Below, in pieces: positions 25,976 to 35,861 of a stretch of DNA of 64,000 bases (position 1 is its first letter; each line of letters begins with the position of its first letter). A model generated the notes under the pieces. It was given only the letters and a program-made list of their open reading frames with translations, did no database searches and was not told the origin of the DNA. The DNA comes from JL08 sp963765555 (GTDB lineage: Bacteria; Pseudomonadota; Alphaproteobacteria; Rhodobacterales; Rhodobacteraceae): NCBI GenBank assembly GCA_963765555.1, contig CAVXWX010000012.1, forward strand, positions 310,001-374,000, given 5' to 3'. A program made the translations under genes and the position numbers.

Positions 25976-27304
25976 ATGCAGGACTGGTTAAGGACGAGTG
26001 CCGCTGATTTGGGGCGTGGTATCGCATCGGGTGAAATTGATCCCGTTGCTCTCACGCAAACCTATCTGGATGCCATTGATGCACACCCCTTGCGCGACCG
26101 CATTTATGCCCGCGTCACCCATGATCGCGCGCTGGCCGAAGCAAAGTCTGCCGCCGCGCGCGCGCAATCGGGGCATCGTATTTCGCCCTTGGATGGTGTG
26201 CCGGTCAGTTGGAAAGACCTGTTTGACAGTGCAGGTGTCGCAACCGAAGCGGGCAGCGCGCTGTTGAAAAACCGTGTGCCGGATACCGATGCCGTTGTTC
26301 TGGCAAATGCAACGGCCATGGGTCTGGTCTGTCTGGGCAAAACCCACATGAGCGAACTGGCTTTTTCCGGTCTGGGCTACAATCCGGTCACGGCGACACC
26401 CCCGTCCGTCAATGACCCCGACAGCGTTGCCGGTGGATCGTCATCCGGGGCTGCGGCGTCGGTGGCGTTTGGTCTGGCGGCAGGCGCTATCGGGTCCGAT
26501 ACCGGCGGGTCGGTGCGCATCCCGGCCGCTTGGAATGATCTGGTCGGTCTTAAAACCACGGCGGGGCGGGTGTCGTTGGAAGGGATTGTGCCGTTGTGTC
26601 TGCGCTTTGACACGGTCGGGCCGCTGGCCCGCACCGTCGAGGATGCCGCCCTTCTTCTGGCCGCTGTAGAAGGCGGTAAAGCCGCCGACCTGCGCGGTAC
26701 CTCCCTGAAAGGCAAACGGATCGCCATGCTGCAAACATCGGCGATGGACGATGTGCGCGACGCCCCGATGGCCGCCTACGAAGGCGCAATTGAAAAGATC
26801 GCGCAGGCGGGGGCCGTGATCGAACCGTTGCACGTACCGGAGCTGGCAGATGCCATGGCCTTGACCGGGGTGGTTTACACCACCGAAGCCTATGGGTTGT
26901 GGCGTGATGTGATCGAAGCGAACCCCGACCTGATGTTTGCCGAAATCCTTGAACGGTTCCGGTTGGGCAAAGCCGTGTCTGGCCCTGATTACGTGGCCGC
27001 GTGGGCCAAGCTGGAAACCTGCCGGATGGCCTATGATCAGGCCACTGCTGGCTTCGATGCCGTTGTGTGTCCGACAGCCCCGATTTTGCCGCCCAATCTG
27101 GAACGTTTGCAAAGCGATCATGACTATTATGTCACAGAAAACCTGTTGGCCCTGCGCAACACCCGCATTGCCAATCTGATGGGAATTACCTCGTTAACGC
27201 TGCCCACAGGCGTGCCCAGTTGTGGAATTCAGCTCATGACACCGCCCGACACCGAAGAACAACTGCTGCGTCTTGGGGCGGCTGTGGAAATGGCGTTGTC
27301 CTAA
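25976..27304 (+). CDS. Amidase signature family enzyme
   Basis: A 442-residue amidase with the Ser-cisSer-Lys triad: Lys80 in VSWKDLFD, Ser156 in AGGSSSGAA, and the nucleophile Ser179 in GSDTGGSVRIP. It hydrolyses an amide to acid and ammonia. It resembles GatA, but there are no gatB/gatC genes nearby and the length is shorter, so a general amidase is more likely. The ATG at 25976 follows a GGGGGAACAGG region. It is divergent from the Ubi monooxygenase gene. Confidence 0.9.
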   Translation: MQDWLRTSAADLGRGIASGEIDPVALTQTYLDAIDAHPLRDRIYARVTHDRALAEAKSAAARAQSGHRISPLDGVPVSWKDLFDSAGVATEAGSALLKNRVPDTDAVVLANATAMGLVCLGKTHMSELAFSGLGYNPVTATPPSVNDPDSVAGGSSSGAAASVAFGLAAGAIGSDTGGSVRIPAAWNDLVGLKTTAGRVSLEGIVPLCLRFDTVGPLARTVEDAALLLAAVEGGKAADLRGTSLKGKRIAMLQTSAMDDVRDAPMAAYEGAIEKIAQAGAVIEPLHVPELADAMALTGVVYTTEAYGLWRDVIEANPDLMFAEILERFRLGKAVSGPDYVAAWAKLETCRMAYDQATAGFDAVVCPTAPILPPNLERLQSDHDYYVTENLLALRNTRIANLMGITSLTLPTGVPSCGIQLMTPPDTEEQLLRLGAAVEMALS

Positions 27305-27412
27305 AAACCACATATCCCCTTCAATCGCACCACTTTTTCTGGACGCAGCCGCATCGCTTGGGTACTTTGGGCCAAACGGGACGACAATGATCCCGACCCT
27401 GAGGCAGTTTTG

Positions 27413-28594
27413 ATGAAGTTTCCCGAGCGGTTTTCGAACCTTCCGGCCCATGCGTGGCCCCGTTTGCGGGCCCTTTTGGATGTGCATTCGCCCGGTGGCG
27501 ATGTCATCAACATGACAATTGGTGAGCCCAAACACACCTTTCCGGCATGGGTGACGCAGGTCATTTCCGACAATGCGGCAGGCTTCAACAGTTACCCGCC
27601 CAACGAAGGGTCGGATGCGTTGCGCGGTGCCATCGCGGGCTGGATCAAACGCCGCTACGGCGTGGATGTCGATGCTGCCAGCCAGATCATGGCGCTGAAC
27701 GGCACGCGCGAGGGGCTGTATAATGCCGCCATGGCGCTGTGCCCCGAAACCAAGAACGGCAAACAACCGGTCGTTCTGACCCCGAACCCGTTTTATCAGG
27801 TTTATATGGTCGCCGCGATTTCCGTTGGCGCAGAACCGGTTTATGTGCCTGCCACGGCTGAAACCGGCCATTTGCCCGATTTTGCCGCCCTTCCGGCGGA
27901 TGTGCTGGACCGCACGACGATTGCCTATGTCTGTTCCCCCGCCAATCCGCAGGGCGCTGTCGCTGATGATGCCTATTGGCGCGGTCTGATCGACCTGGCC
28001 GAAAAACACGATTTCCAGATTTTCGCTGACGAATGTTATTCGGAAATCTACCGCGATACCGCCCCGACGGGTGCGATCGAGGTGGCCAACGCGATGGGGG
28101 CCGATCCCGAACGCGTGCTGATTTTCCATTCGCTGTCCAAACGATCCAACCTGCCCGGATTGCGATCCGGCTTTGTGGCGGGCGGCCCCGAAAGCATCCG
28201 GCGCATCCAGCAATTGCGCAATTATGCGGGCGCGCCGCTGCCGTTGCCGTTGCAGGCGGCTGCCGCAGCCGTTTGGGCTGACGAAGACCATGTGATTGAA
28301 AACCGCCGCCTTTACAGCGAAAAATTCGATCTGGCCGACAGGATATTGGGCAACGTGGCGGGCTACCGTTCGCCCGAAGCCGGATTTTTCCTGTGGCTTC
28401 CCGTGCCCGATGGCGAGGCTGCGGCGCTGAAACTTTGGCAGGATACAGGCGTTCGGGTGCTGCCCGGATCGTATCTGAGCCAGGATGTGCACGGGCAAAA
28501 CCCCGGTGCCGGATATATTCGGGTCGCCCTGGTGGCCCCAAAAGAGGACACGCAACGCGGGTTGGAAACCATCCGCGATTGTCTGTTCCAATAA
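27413..28594 (+). CDS. Class I/II PLP aminotransferase (possibly succinyldiaminopimelate aminotransferase)
   Basis: A 393-residue fold-type I aminotransferase. Visible are INMTIGEPKHTFPAW (substrate-side Gly loop), NGTREGLYNAAMAL (PLP phosphate site), SPANPQGAV, IFADECYSEIY (Asp and Tyr contacting PLP), and the Schiff-base lysine in HSLSKRSNLPGLRSGF at about residue 242. The pattern best fits the DapC-like group that transaminates N-succinyl-LL-diaminopimelate precursors in lysine synthesis; an alanine or aspartate role is possible. The start is the ATG at 27413 with GAGG eight bases upstream. Confidence 0.9.
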   Translation: MKFPERFSNLPAHAWPRLRALLDVHSPGGDVINMTIGEPKHTFPAWVTQVISDNAAGFNSYPPNEGSDALRGAIAGWIKRRYGVDVDAASQIMALNGTREGLYNAAMALCPETKNGKQPVVLTPNPFYQVYMVAAISVGAEPVYVPATAETGHLPDFAALPADVLDRTTIAYVCSPANPQGAVADDAYWRGLIDLAEKHDFQIFADECYSEIYRDTAPTGAIEVANAMGADPERVLIFHSLSKRSNLPGLRSGFVAGGPESIRRIQQLRNYAGAPLPLPLQAAAAAVWADEDHVIENRRLYSEKFDLADRILGNVAGYRSPEAGFFLWLPVPDGEAAALKLWQDTGVRVLPGSYLSQDVHGQNPGAGYIRVALVAPKEDTQRGLETIRDCLFQ

Positions 28595-28611
28595 AAGACG
28601 AGGTATAGAGT

Positions 28612-31476
28612 ATGGCATATCAGACACGCGGTCGCGATCCATTGCTGGACAGCACAACACAAGCTGCAATTGAAAAGCGTGGCAAGGAACTGTTCGGCAT
28701 CTGCCTGATGGTTCTGGGTGCAATGGCCTTGGCAATGGTGTGGTCCTACACGCCCGATGATCCCAACTGGATGGTGTCGACCGATGCGCCGGTGCAAAAC
28801 TGGCTGGGTCGTATCGGGGCTTCGGTTGCGGCACCGTTGTTCATGATTGTCGGCTGGGGCAGCTGGGGCATCGGTGTTGTTCTGATGGCGTGGGGTGTGC
28901 GGTTTGCCATGCACGCAGGCGAAGACCGTGCGATCGGCCGCCTGATTTTTGCGCCGATTGCGATTGCGCTTTGTTCGATTTACGCTGCCACACTTGAACC
29001 GGGACTGGCGTGGAAACAAACCCACAGCTTTGGTCTGGGCGGGTTGTTCGGTGATACGGTGATGGGGGCCATTCTGACCGTGCTGCCGATCGGATCAACC
29101 TTTACTGTCAAACTGATGTCGTTCCTGATGGCCATCGGGATCGTGGCGCTGGGGGCGTTCGTTCTTGGCTTTACCCGCCCCGAACTGAAACGGATCGGGC
29201 GGTTCTTGCTGATCGGCCTGATCATGCTTTATGCTGGTCTTATGAATGTTCTGGGCCGTGGCGCCAGCGGTGCCGTCAGCGCCGCTCAGGGGTTGCAGGC
29301 CCGTCAGGCAGAGAAACGCGAACGCGCCCGTTTGGAAGCGGAAGAACAGCTTTCCTATGCGGCGGCCCACGCCACCGTACCGGGCCCGGATGCGTCGCTT
29401 TATGCGGATGAATACCCTGTTGAAGAAAAACAGGGGTTTCTGGCGCGGATGCCGTCGCTGATCAAACGCCCCGATCCCTTGCCCGAACCCGAACTGGTTG
29501 AACCGATTTCGGTGGCCCAAGACCAACCGATGCCCGGCGATGACCGTATTCGCGCGAAGATTGCCGATGTGATCAAAACCCGCGTGCGCCAATTGCCAGC
29601 GATGCAGGTGGAAACAGCGGCCCCGCTGACTAAAGGGCGTGGCCGTGGCCCCGATCCGTTGTTGCTGGATACCAGCGCCCCTGTGGGAATGCGGGCAGAA
29701 CCGCCGTTAACCGCTGCCCGGATGGCGCAACCCGCCGAACCGGCAATCAGCGCGCAAAACCATGATGATCTGGCGCAGGACTGGGATGAAGACGAGGCCG
29801 CACCGTCGCCGCTGCCGCTACAGGAATCCGCGCGCGTCGTTTCTGCCATTCCGGCTGCGGAACCGCGCAAGGTGGTACAGAACCCCGTGCGCAAACCGCC
29901 AGCCCCATCCCGCCGCGCACAAGCCGAGGCACAACCCGGTCTGGCGTTTGAAGACAACCAGATCGCGTATGAACTGCCGCCGCTGAACCTGTTGTCCAGC
30001 CCGTCAACGATCAAACGCCACCACCTGTCCGATGACGCGCTGGAAGAAAACGCGCGCATGCTGGAAAGCGTGCTGGACGATTACGGTGTCAAAGGTGAAA
30101 TTGTTTCGGTGCGTCCCGGCCCCGTTGTCACCATGTACGAACTTGAACCGGCTCCGGGTTTGAAAGCCAGCCGTGTGATCGGGTTGGCCGATGATATCGC
30201 GCGGTCCATGGCGGCCCTGTCTGCACGTGTCAGCACAGTGCCGGGCCGGTCGGTGATTGGCATCGAACTGCCCAATGAAAATCGCGAAATGTGCGTGCTG
30301 CGCGAAGTGCTGGCCGCCCGAGATTTCGGCGACAGCAACATGCGCCTGCCGCTGGCACTGGGCAAGGATATCGGCGGCGATCCGATTGTCGCCAACCTTG
30401 CCAAAATGCCCCACCTGCTGATTGCGGGTACAACCGGTTCGGGTAAGTCGGTGGCGATCAACACGATGATCCTGTCGTTGCTTTACAAGCTGACACCCGA
30501 AGAATGCCGCCTGATCATGATTGATCCGAAAATGCTGGAACTCAGCGTTTATGATGGCATTCCGCATCTTCTGTCCCCTGTTGTAACCGACCCGAAAAAG
30601 GCGGTTGTCGCGCTCAAGTGGACCGTGGGCGAAATGGAAGAACGCTATCGCAAGATGTCCAAAATGGGCGTACGCAATATCGAAGGCTATAATGGCCGCG
30701 TGCGTGATGCCCTGTCCAAGGGTGAAATGTTCAGCCGGACGGTGCAAACCGGATTTGATGATGAAACCGGCGAACCCGTGTTCGAAACGGAAGAGTTCGC
30801 ACCGGAATTGCTGCCCTACATCGTCGTCATTGTAGACGAGATGGCGGACCTGATGATGGTGGCAGGCAAAGAAATCGAAGCGTGTATCCAGCGCTTGGCG
30901 CAGATGGCGCGCGCGTCGGGCATCCACCTGATCATGGCCACACAGCGCCCGTCGGTCGACGTGATCACCGGTACGATTAAGGCAAACTTTCCCACGCGGA
31001 TTTCGTTTCAGGTAACATCGAAAATCGACAGCCGCACCATTCTGGGTGAAATGGGGGCCGAACAACTGCTTGGCATGGGTGACATGCTGTATATGGCGGG
31101 CGGTGCCAAGATCACCCGCTGTCACGGCCCGTTTGTGTCTGACGAGGAAGTGGAAGAAGTGGTCAACCACCTGAAAGGGTATGGCCCTCCGTCTTACGTT
31201 GATACCGTTCTGGACGGCCCCAGCGATGACCGCGAAAGCGATATTGATATGGTTCTGGGCCTGGGCGGCAACACCGATGGCGAAGACGCGCTTTATGACA
31301 CGGCCGTGCAGATCGTGATCAAGGATCGCAAATGTTCGACCAGCTACATCCAGCGCAAACTGGCCATCGGCTATAACAAGGCCGCGCGTCTGGTGGAACA
31401 GATGGAGGAAGAGGGTCTTGTTTCCCCCGCCAACCACGTTGGAAAGCGCGATATTCTGGTGCCGGAACAGCATTGA
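28612..31476 (+). CDS. ftsK: DNA translocase FtsK
   Basis: A 954-residue septum-located DNA pump that moves the chromosome dimer-resolution sites together during division. The N-terminal 210 residues contain four membrane helices; a Pro/Ala-rich linker follows to about residue 450. The motor has Walker A AGTTGSGKSV (about 605-614) and Walker B YIVVIVDEMADL (about 736), with the LIMATQRPSVDVITG segment. The C-terminal gamma winged helix (from about 892, KCSTSYIQRKLAIGYNKAAR) recognises KOPS sequence. Length is typical. It lies 17 bases after the aminotransferase gene and just before lolA. Confidence 0.97.
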   Translation: MAYQTRGRDPLLDSTTQAAIEKRGKELFGICLMVLGAMALAMVWSYTPDDPNWMVSTDAPVQNWLGRIGASVAAPLFMIVGWGSWGIGVVLMAWGVRFAMHAGEDRAIGRLIFAPIAIALCSIYAATLEPGLAWKQTHSFGLGGLFGDTVMGAILTVLPIGSTFTVKLMSFLMAIGIVALGAFVLGFTRPELKRIGRFLLIGLIMLYAGLMNVLGRGASGAVSAAQGLQARQAEKRERARLEAEEQLSYAAAHATVPGPDASLYADEYPVEEKQGFLARMPSLIKRPDPLPEPELVEPISVAQDQPMPGDDRIRAKIADVIKTRVRQLPAMQVETAAPLTKGRGRGPDPLLLDTSAPVGMRAEPPLTAARMAQPAEPAISAQNHDDLAQDWDEDEAAPSPLPLQESARVVSAIPAAEPRKVVQNPVRKPPAPSRRAQAEAQPGLAFEDNQIAYELPPLNLLSSPSTIKRHHLSDDALEENARMLESVLDDYGVKGEIVSVRPGPVVTMYELEPAPGLKASRVIGLADDIARSMAALSARVSTVPGRSVIGIELPNENREMCVLREVLAARDFGDSNMRLPLALGKDIGGDPIVANLAKMPHLLIAGTTGSGKSVAINTMILSLLYKLTPEECRLIMIDPKMLELSVYDGIPHLLSPVVTDPKKAVVALKWTVGEMEERYRKMSKMGVRNIEGYNGRVRDALSKGEMFSRTVQTGFDDETGEPVFETEEFAPELLPYIVVIVDEMADLMMVAGKEIEACIQRLAQMARASGIHLIMATQRPSVDVITGTIKANFPTRISFQVTSKIDSRTILGEMGAEQLLGMGDMLYMAGGAKITRCHGPFVSDEEVEEVVNHLKGYGPPSYVDTVLDGPSDDRESDIDMVLGLGGNTDGEDALYDTAVQIVIKDRKCSTSYIQRKLAIGYNKAARLVEQMEEEGLVSPANHVGKRDILVPEQH

Positions 31477-31586
31477 TAAAACAGTTGCAAAGGCGGGCCG
31501 ACCCTGCCTTTGCCCGTATCGGCGGATCGCAGCTATGTGAGCAGACGGGGGGTTTAAACCCAGCCGGGAATGCGTATTTAGAACGC

Positions 31587-32183
31587 ATGAAAAACACGTT
31601 TCTCAGTAGCGTCATTGCCTGTCTGCTTGCCCTGCCTGCGCAGGCCGAAATTCTGCCATTGTCCGATATTTCCAGATACCTGAATGATATTGGCACGGCG
31701 CAAGGCGAATTCACCCAGATCAATGATGACGGTACGATTTCGACCGGCCAGATTTATATCAAACGCCCCGGCAAAGTCCGGTTTGAATACAACCCGCCCG
31801 AAACCGCGCTTGTCGTGGCGGGCAGTGGGGCGGTTGTGATCGTCGACACGAAATCAAACCAGCCCCCCGAAAGTTATCCGCTGAACCGCACGCCATTGTC
31901 GATTATTCTGGCCAGCAAGGTGGATCTGGATCGCGCCGATATGGTGGTTGGCCACAGCTATGATGGCACGGCAACAACCGTGACTGCCCAAGACCCCGAA
32001 AATGCCGAATACGGCAACATACAACTGCTGTTCACCGGAAATCCGGTGCAATTGCGCCAATGGGTGATCAACGATTCAGGTGGCGGGCAAACCACCGTTG
32101 TTCTGGGTGATCTGAAAACCGGCGGCGCACTGAAAAACGATCTGTTCGATATCAGGGCACTGGGCGTCAAGCGCGAACGCTGA
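31587..32183 (+). CDS. lolA: Outer-membrane lipoprotein carrier protein LolA
   Basis: A 198-residue periplasmic carrier that ferries lipoproteins from LolCDE to the outer membrane. The signal peptide MKNTFLSSVIACLLALPAQA precedes the LolA fold: YLNDIGTAQGEFTQINDDGT, GQIYIKRPGKVRFEYNPPE, then ATTVTAQDPENAEYGNIQLL. The ATG at 31587 is chosen because it begins the signal. The gene follows ftsK, a common order in alphaproteobacteria. It is convergent with the lysozyme-like lipoprotein gene, only four bases apart. Confidence 0.92.
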   Translation: MKNTFLSSVIACLLALPAQAEILPLSDISRYLNDIGTAQGEFTQINDDGTISTGQIYIKRPGKVRFEYNPPETALVVAGSGAVVIVDTKSNQPPESYPLNRTPLSIILASKVDLDRADMVVGHSYDGTATTVTAQDPENAEYGNIQLLFTGNPVQLRQWVINDSGGGQTTVVLGDLKTGGALKNDLFDIRALGVKRER

Positions 32184-32187
32184 ACGC

Positions 32188-32781
32188 CTAGCCTTTCGCG
32201 CGCCGCGGGCAGGTGTTCAACTGCGCCTGATACATGTCTGCGCGTGCATCCACTTCACCGGCCACCCGTAACAGCCAGCTTTTGCTGTTGTAACTGCCGC
32301 GTGCATAGCCTGTGTGGCCTTCGTGATAGGCCAGATACTGGTTGCGCGTGTCTGTGAGGGCAATGCCGTTCTTGTCGCGGCTTTTGGTCATGTACCAGCC
32401 CATGAAATCGGTTGCATCGCGGATACGATCGCGTTTGGCGCTCCGTTTTCCTGTTTCACGTCTGTATTCGTCCCATGTGCCATCCAGTGCCTGCGAATAC
32501 CCGTACGCACTGCTTTGCCGCCCCATCGGGATCACACCCAATGTATAGCGGAACGGCGTGCGCGCGTTTCCGATATATTTGCTTTCCTGATAAATCGTGG
32601 CCATCTGCACGTGCACCGGCACGCCCCAACGGCGTTCGGTGGCGCGGAACGCCTTGATGTAATCGGGGCGCTGGCTCAGAATGCTGCAGGCGTTATCCAG
32701 ATTGCGCGGGGCGGAATATTCGCCCCGTCCGCACGATACGACCAATAGCACCAGTACCAATGCGCGAAGAGCTCTGCTCAT
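32188..32781 (-). CDS. Lysozyme-like (SLT-type transglycosylase) lipoprotein
   Basis: A 197-residue exported protein. The signal MSRALRALVLVLLVVSC ends in a lipobox (Cys17). The mature part has a lysozyme-like core: VPVHVQMATIYQESKYIGNA, where the Glu is the expected catalytic residue of lytic transglycosylases, then SSAYGYSQALDGTWDEYRRE and DRIRDATDFMGWYM. It probably cleaves or binds peptidoglycan at the outer membrane. A GAGAGG site precedes the ATG. It is the last gene on its strand before lolA, convergent. Confidence 0.88.
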   Translation of the reverse strand: MSRALRALVLVLLVVSCGRGEYSAPRNLDNACSILSQRPDYIKAFRATERRWGVPVHVQMATIYQESKYIGNARTPFRYTLGVIPMGRQSSAYGYSQALDGTWDEYRRETGKRSAKRDRIRDATDFMGWYMTKSRDKNGIALTDTRNQYLAYHEGHTGYARGSYNSKSWLLRVAGEVDARADMYQAQLNTCPRRAKG

Positions 32782-33106
32782 CTGCCTCTCGCTTTTGGTT
32801 ATTATTTTTTCTGCATTGTAACCGATTGTGTTCCACAGGGAAATCACATTTCCTGCAGGGCCCGATTTCAGCCCATGACCTGCTTGCATCTGGGGCGGGA
32901 TCGCGCAAAAAAGCGGAACGGGGACGTGGCGGGTTTCGGTTGCGTCCGTTTGACATGAATTACCGGCAAAGGTGGCCCGAATAAATGGCCCGATCCCAAC
33001 TGTTCAAATCGCGTTCACAGTCTGTTTCCAAGAAAAACAGCCCCGAATGTTGGACAAACGAATCGATAGAGTCTACCAACCAAGGTGTAGGGGCTATTGT
33101 ATTGTT
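32782..33106. other. Intergenic region between lysozyme-like lipoprotein and hspQ genes
   Basis: 325 bases between divergent genes; both promoters must lie here. I see an inverted repeat GGAAAT-CAC-ATTTCC at 32839-32853, but no sigma-32 type promoter that I would call with confidence before hspQ, and no gene. Confidence 0.55.
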
Positions 33107-33433
33107 ATGATTAGAACGCGTGCAAAATACCATTTGGGACAGGTTGTCCGTCACAAGAAACACCCGTTTCGGGGGGTGGTTTTTGACGTGGATGCTGTGT
33201 TTTCCAACACCGAAGACTGGTACGAGGCTATTCCCGAGGAAAGCCGCCCGGTCAAAGACCAGCCGTTCTATCACCTGCTGGCCGAAAACGATCAAAGCTT
33301 TTATGTCGCCTATGTGTCGGAACAAAACCTTGTGGCCGACTATTCCGGCCAGCCGGTCGAACATCCCGATATTCCGGACCTGTTCGGCCCGTTTGAAGAC
33401 GGCCAGTATCCGCTCCATTTCCAACTGAACTGA
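33107..33433 (+). CDS. hspQ: Heat shock protein HspQ (hemimethylated-DNA-binding-like)
   Basis: A 108-residue protein of the HspQ/YccV family: AKYHLGQVVRHKKHPFRGVVFDVD, then DQPFYHLLAENDQSFYVAYV and the YSGQPVEHPDI segment. HspQ in enterobacteria is a heat-induced factor that modulates Lon protease specificity and destabilises mutant DnaA. The ATG at 33107 (MIRTRAKYHLGQ) is favoured by family alignment. A bidirectional hairpin follows. Other copies of the family act on hemimethylated DNA, but that is less supported here. Confidence 0.9.
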   Translation: MIRTRAKYHLGQVVRHKKHPFRGVVFDVDAVFSNTEDWYEAIPEESRPVKDQPFYHLLAENDQSFYVAYVSEQNLVADYSGQPVEHPDIPDLFGPFEDGQYPLHFQLN

Positions 33434-33453
33434 AGACCGCCGATCTGTGTGAT

Positions 33454-33479
33454 CGCGGCCCCCGTGTGGATGGGCCGCG
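33454..33479. terminator. Hairpin between convergent hspQ and ggt
   Basis: CGCGGCCC, ten-base loop, GGGCCGCG. The T-rich tail is short (ACTTTCG on the plus side), so it is a probable rather than certain terminator. Confidence 0.6.
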
Positions 33480-33491
33480 ACTTTCGTGCCT

Positions 33492-35069
33492 TTAGTAACC
33501 GATGGCGCAACCGTCCTTGCGCGGGTCACTTGCCCCTTCCAGAACACCGTTTTCGTGCATCAGAATGGCTTGCGCACCGCCGATCGGTTTTATCGGAACC
33601 TCGATCTTGTGCCCAAGATCGGCCAGCTCCTGCCGCACCTGATCCGAATATCCGCGTTCCACCTTCATCACGCCCGCATCTGAAAAGCAGCGCGGCATAT
33701 CAATGGCGCTTTGCGGGTTCAGCCCGAAATCAACCATGTTGCTGACAACGCGCGCGTGCCCGTTGGGTTGGTATCCGCCGCCCATTACGCCAAACGGCAT
33801 GGTCACACGCCCGTTCTGGCGCAACATCGCCGGAATGATCGTGTGCATCGGGCGCTTGCCCCCCGCCAGTTCGTTGGGATGCCCCTGTTCCAGCGTGAAA
33901 CCCGCGCCGCGGTTGTGCAACAAGATCCCGAATTTTTCCGAAGCGATACCCGATCCCCATGCCTCGTAGATGGAATAGATCAGCGATACGGCCATCCGGT
34001 CCTTGTCGACCACGGTGATGTAGACAGTGTCCTTGTGCACCGTTTCGCTCAGGGCGGCGGGGCTTTGCATGGCTTTTTTCGGATCGATCAGCGCCGCAAG
34101 CTGACGGGCTGTTTCGGATGAAAGCATATGATCAAGCCGCGCCATGTGATCGGGATCGGCGATGAACCGATTGCGTGCATCATAGGCCAGTTTGGCCGCT
34201 TCCGCTTCGATATGGGCGCGCATCGTGCCAACAGGGTCCATGGCTGCGATATCGAAATGCGACAGAATGTTCAGCATCAACAATGCGGTCGCACCCTGGC
34301 CGTTGGGCGGGTGTTCGACCAGTTCGATATCTTTGTATGCCCCGATAACAGGGACGGTCTGTTCCGTATGTGTCGCGGCAAAATCATCCATCGCGTGCAC
34401 GCCACCCAGTGCCTGCACAGCGGCCAGCATATCTTCGGCAATTTCGCCGGTATAGAACGCATCGCGTCCGTTGTGCGCAACGCGGCGCAGAACTTCGGCC
34501 TGTCCGGGCGCACGAAACACATCGCCCAGACCCAGTATATTCCCATCCTTCAGATAATGGGTGCGCCCGTGCCCTTGCAGCGTTTTGCTTTCGTGTTTCC
34601 AGTCAAACGCCACCCGCGGCGCCACAGCGATACCGTCGTCCGCATATCGGATCGCGGGGTCCAGAACCGCCCCAAGCTCCAGTTTGCCCCAGTTTTCCGA
34701 CATGTGGCAAAACGCGTCGATGGCACCGGGAATTGTAATGGCATCGGGTTCGAACGGGGGAACAACCTGCGCACCTTTGGCCCTAAGCGCTGCGGCGGAT
34801 GAGGCCATTGGCGCGCGCCCTGACCCGTTGATGCCGATAATGTCGCTTTGGCCGGGGAGCGCGATCAGGGCGAAACAATCGCCCCCGATGCCCGTACTTT
34901 GCGGTTCGCACAGGCCCAAAAGCACTGCGCCCGCAATCGCCGCATCCATGGCATTGCCGCCCTGTTCCAGAATGGAAACCGCCGTCTTTGCAGCCAGCGG
35001 GTGCGATGTGGCGCACATTCCGTTGGTGGCATAAACCGCAGATCGACCCGGGCTGTGAAAATCACGCAT
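33492..35069 (-). CDS. ggt: Gamma-glutamyltransferase family protein
   Basis: A 525-residue GGT-type N-terminal-nucleophile hydrolase that transfers or hydrolyses the gamma-glutamyl group of glutathione and relatives. The self-cleaving nucleophile Thr is Thr348 in HKDTVYITVVDKDRMAVS, aligned to Thr391 of the E. coli enzyme; the small subunit continues GSGIASEKFGILLHNRGAGF. The N-terminal part shows ATSHPLAAKTAVSILEQGGN and GIGGDCFALI. There is no signal peptide, which suggests a cytoplasmic YwrD-type enzyme. AAGGGGATG precedes the ATG at 35069. Confidence 0.9.
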   Translation of the reverse strand: MRDFHSPGRSAVYATNGMCATSHPLAAKTAVSILEQGGNAMDAAIAGAVLLGLCEPQSTGIGGDCFALIALPGQSDIIGINGSGRAPMASSAAALRAKGAQVVPPFEPDAITIPGAIDAFCHMSENWGKLELGAVLDPAIRYADDGIAVAPRVAFDWKHESKTLQGHGRTHYLKDGNILGLGDVFRAPGQAEVLRRVAHNGRDAFYTGEIAEDMLAAVQALGGVHAMDDFAATHTEQTVPVIGAYKDIELVEHPPNGQGATALLMLNILSHFDIAAMDPVGTMRAHIEAEAAKLAYDARNRFIADPDHMARLDHMLSSETARQLAALIDPKKAMQSPAALSETVHKDTVYITVVDKDRMAVSLIYSIYEAWGSGIASEKFGILLHNRGAGFTLEQGHPNELAGGKRPMHTIIPAMLRQNGRVTMPFGVMGGGYQPNGHARVVSNMVDFGLNPQSAIDMPRCFSDAGVMKVERGYSDQVRQELADLGHKIEVPIKPIGGAQAILMHENGVLEGASDPRKDGCAIGY

Positions 35070-35378
35070 CTTGCATCCCCTTGTTCGTGTTCGTCGGAAC
35101 AATAGAACCGGAATGCCGGAATGCAATCCGGTCATGCTATTTGAAGTTTGGGAAAAGGTTTAAACCTCGGCATCGCGCACTGGGTGGGGGCTGTGAAACG
35201 CGACGCCGAGGGAAGCCATATGCAGCTACATCATCGTTTATGCCGGAACATTCAGGCGCGAATGCGGACTCATTAAGGCGCTTTTGCGGCGCTGCCGCAA
35301 ATCGGTTGGGCTGGCGGACGTCATTGCGCCTGTTTCGGTCCGGTGGGCCTGCGGCTGCAAAACTGTGTAAAAACAGCG
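35070..35378. other. Intergenic region between ggt and the partner-switch pair
   Basis: 309 bases, on the 5' side of ggt and the 3' side of the HATPase gene. It must contain the ggt promoter. One perfect small stem-loop (TTGCGGC, GCT, GCCGCAA at 35284-35300) lacks a T-run. Reading frames here look non-coding (start codons non-ATG and no family resemblance). Confidence 0.55.
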
Positions 35379-35861
35379 TCAAATACCCTGAAACGGGATC
35401 GTGAACACCAGAGAATTCCGTCCGTTCCTGCGCCGGTACGTTAGATTTTGCGTCAGGCGCCGAATGATAAACCAGCCAAATCCGCCTTCGGGCAGGGTTT
35501 CAATGACGCCATGCTGTCGTGGCAGAACAGAATCAGGCACATTGCCCCCCTGCAGGGGCGCGCCGTTATCTGTCACCCTCATCTGCGCTCCGCCTTGTCC
35601 AAACTTGCAAGATACCTTGATCATGCTGCCTTGCCGGTCGTGGCAGGCATGTTCCACGATATTGTTCAGCACCTCGGCCAGCACCAGTTCCAGTGTTGCG
35701 AGATCATTTTTGCCGATCCCCCGCCTTGCGGCAAATCCGGTCACATCCAGCAGCGCCTTGCGCACGCCAAATGCTTCAGAGCGCACGACGATACAATAAT
35801 CCGAACGACCAGCTGCAAGGCCCGTATTGCGTTGCTTTTCGTTGTCAGGTCGCGCAGGCAT
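35379..35861 (-). CDS. Anti-sigma regulatory factor-like HATPase (RsbW/SpoIIAB type)
   Basis: A 160-residue GHKL ATP-binding protein. The N box is LVLAEVLNNIVEHA, the G1 box MRVTDNGAPL, and the later GGFGWFIIRRLTQN is the G2 region. Such proteins phosphorylate STAS-domain partners and sequester sigma factors or other targets. The ATG at 35861 overlaps the end of the upstream STAS gene by 17 bases, so they form a coupled pair. No sigma factor or PP2C phosphatase lies beside them, so the switch's output must be elsewhere. Confidence 0.88.
   Translation of the reverse strand: MPARPDNEKQRNTGLAAGRSDYCIVVRSEAFGVRKALLDVTGFAARRGIGKNDLATLELVLAEVLNNIVEHACHDRQGSMIKVSCKFGQGGAQMRVTDNGAPLQGGNVPDSVLPRQHGVIETLPEGGFGWFIIRRLTQNLTYRRRNGRNSLVFTIPFQGI

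Noticed and set aside
27194..28834. A 546-codon minus-strand open frame opposite the aminotransferase
   Set aside because: Shadow of a conserved gene; no start context or motif.
35137..35382. Possible small gene downstream of the HATPase gene
   Set aside because: Begins with TTG, no ribosome-binding site, low-complexity product; likely non-coding.
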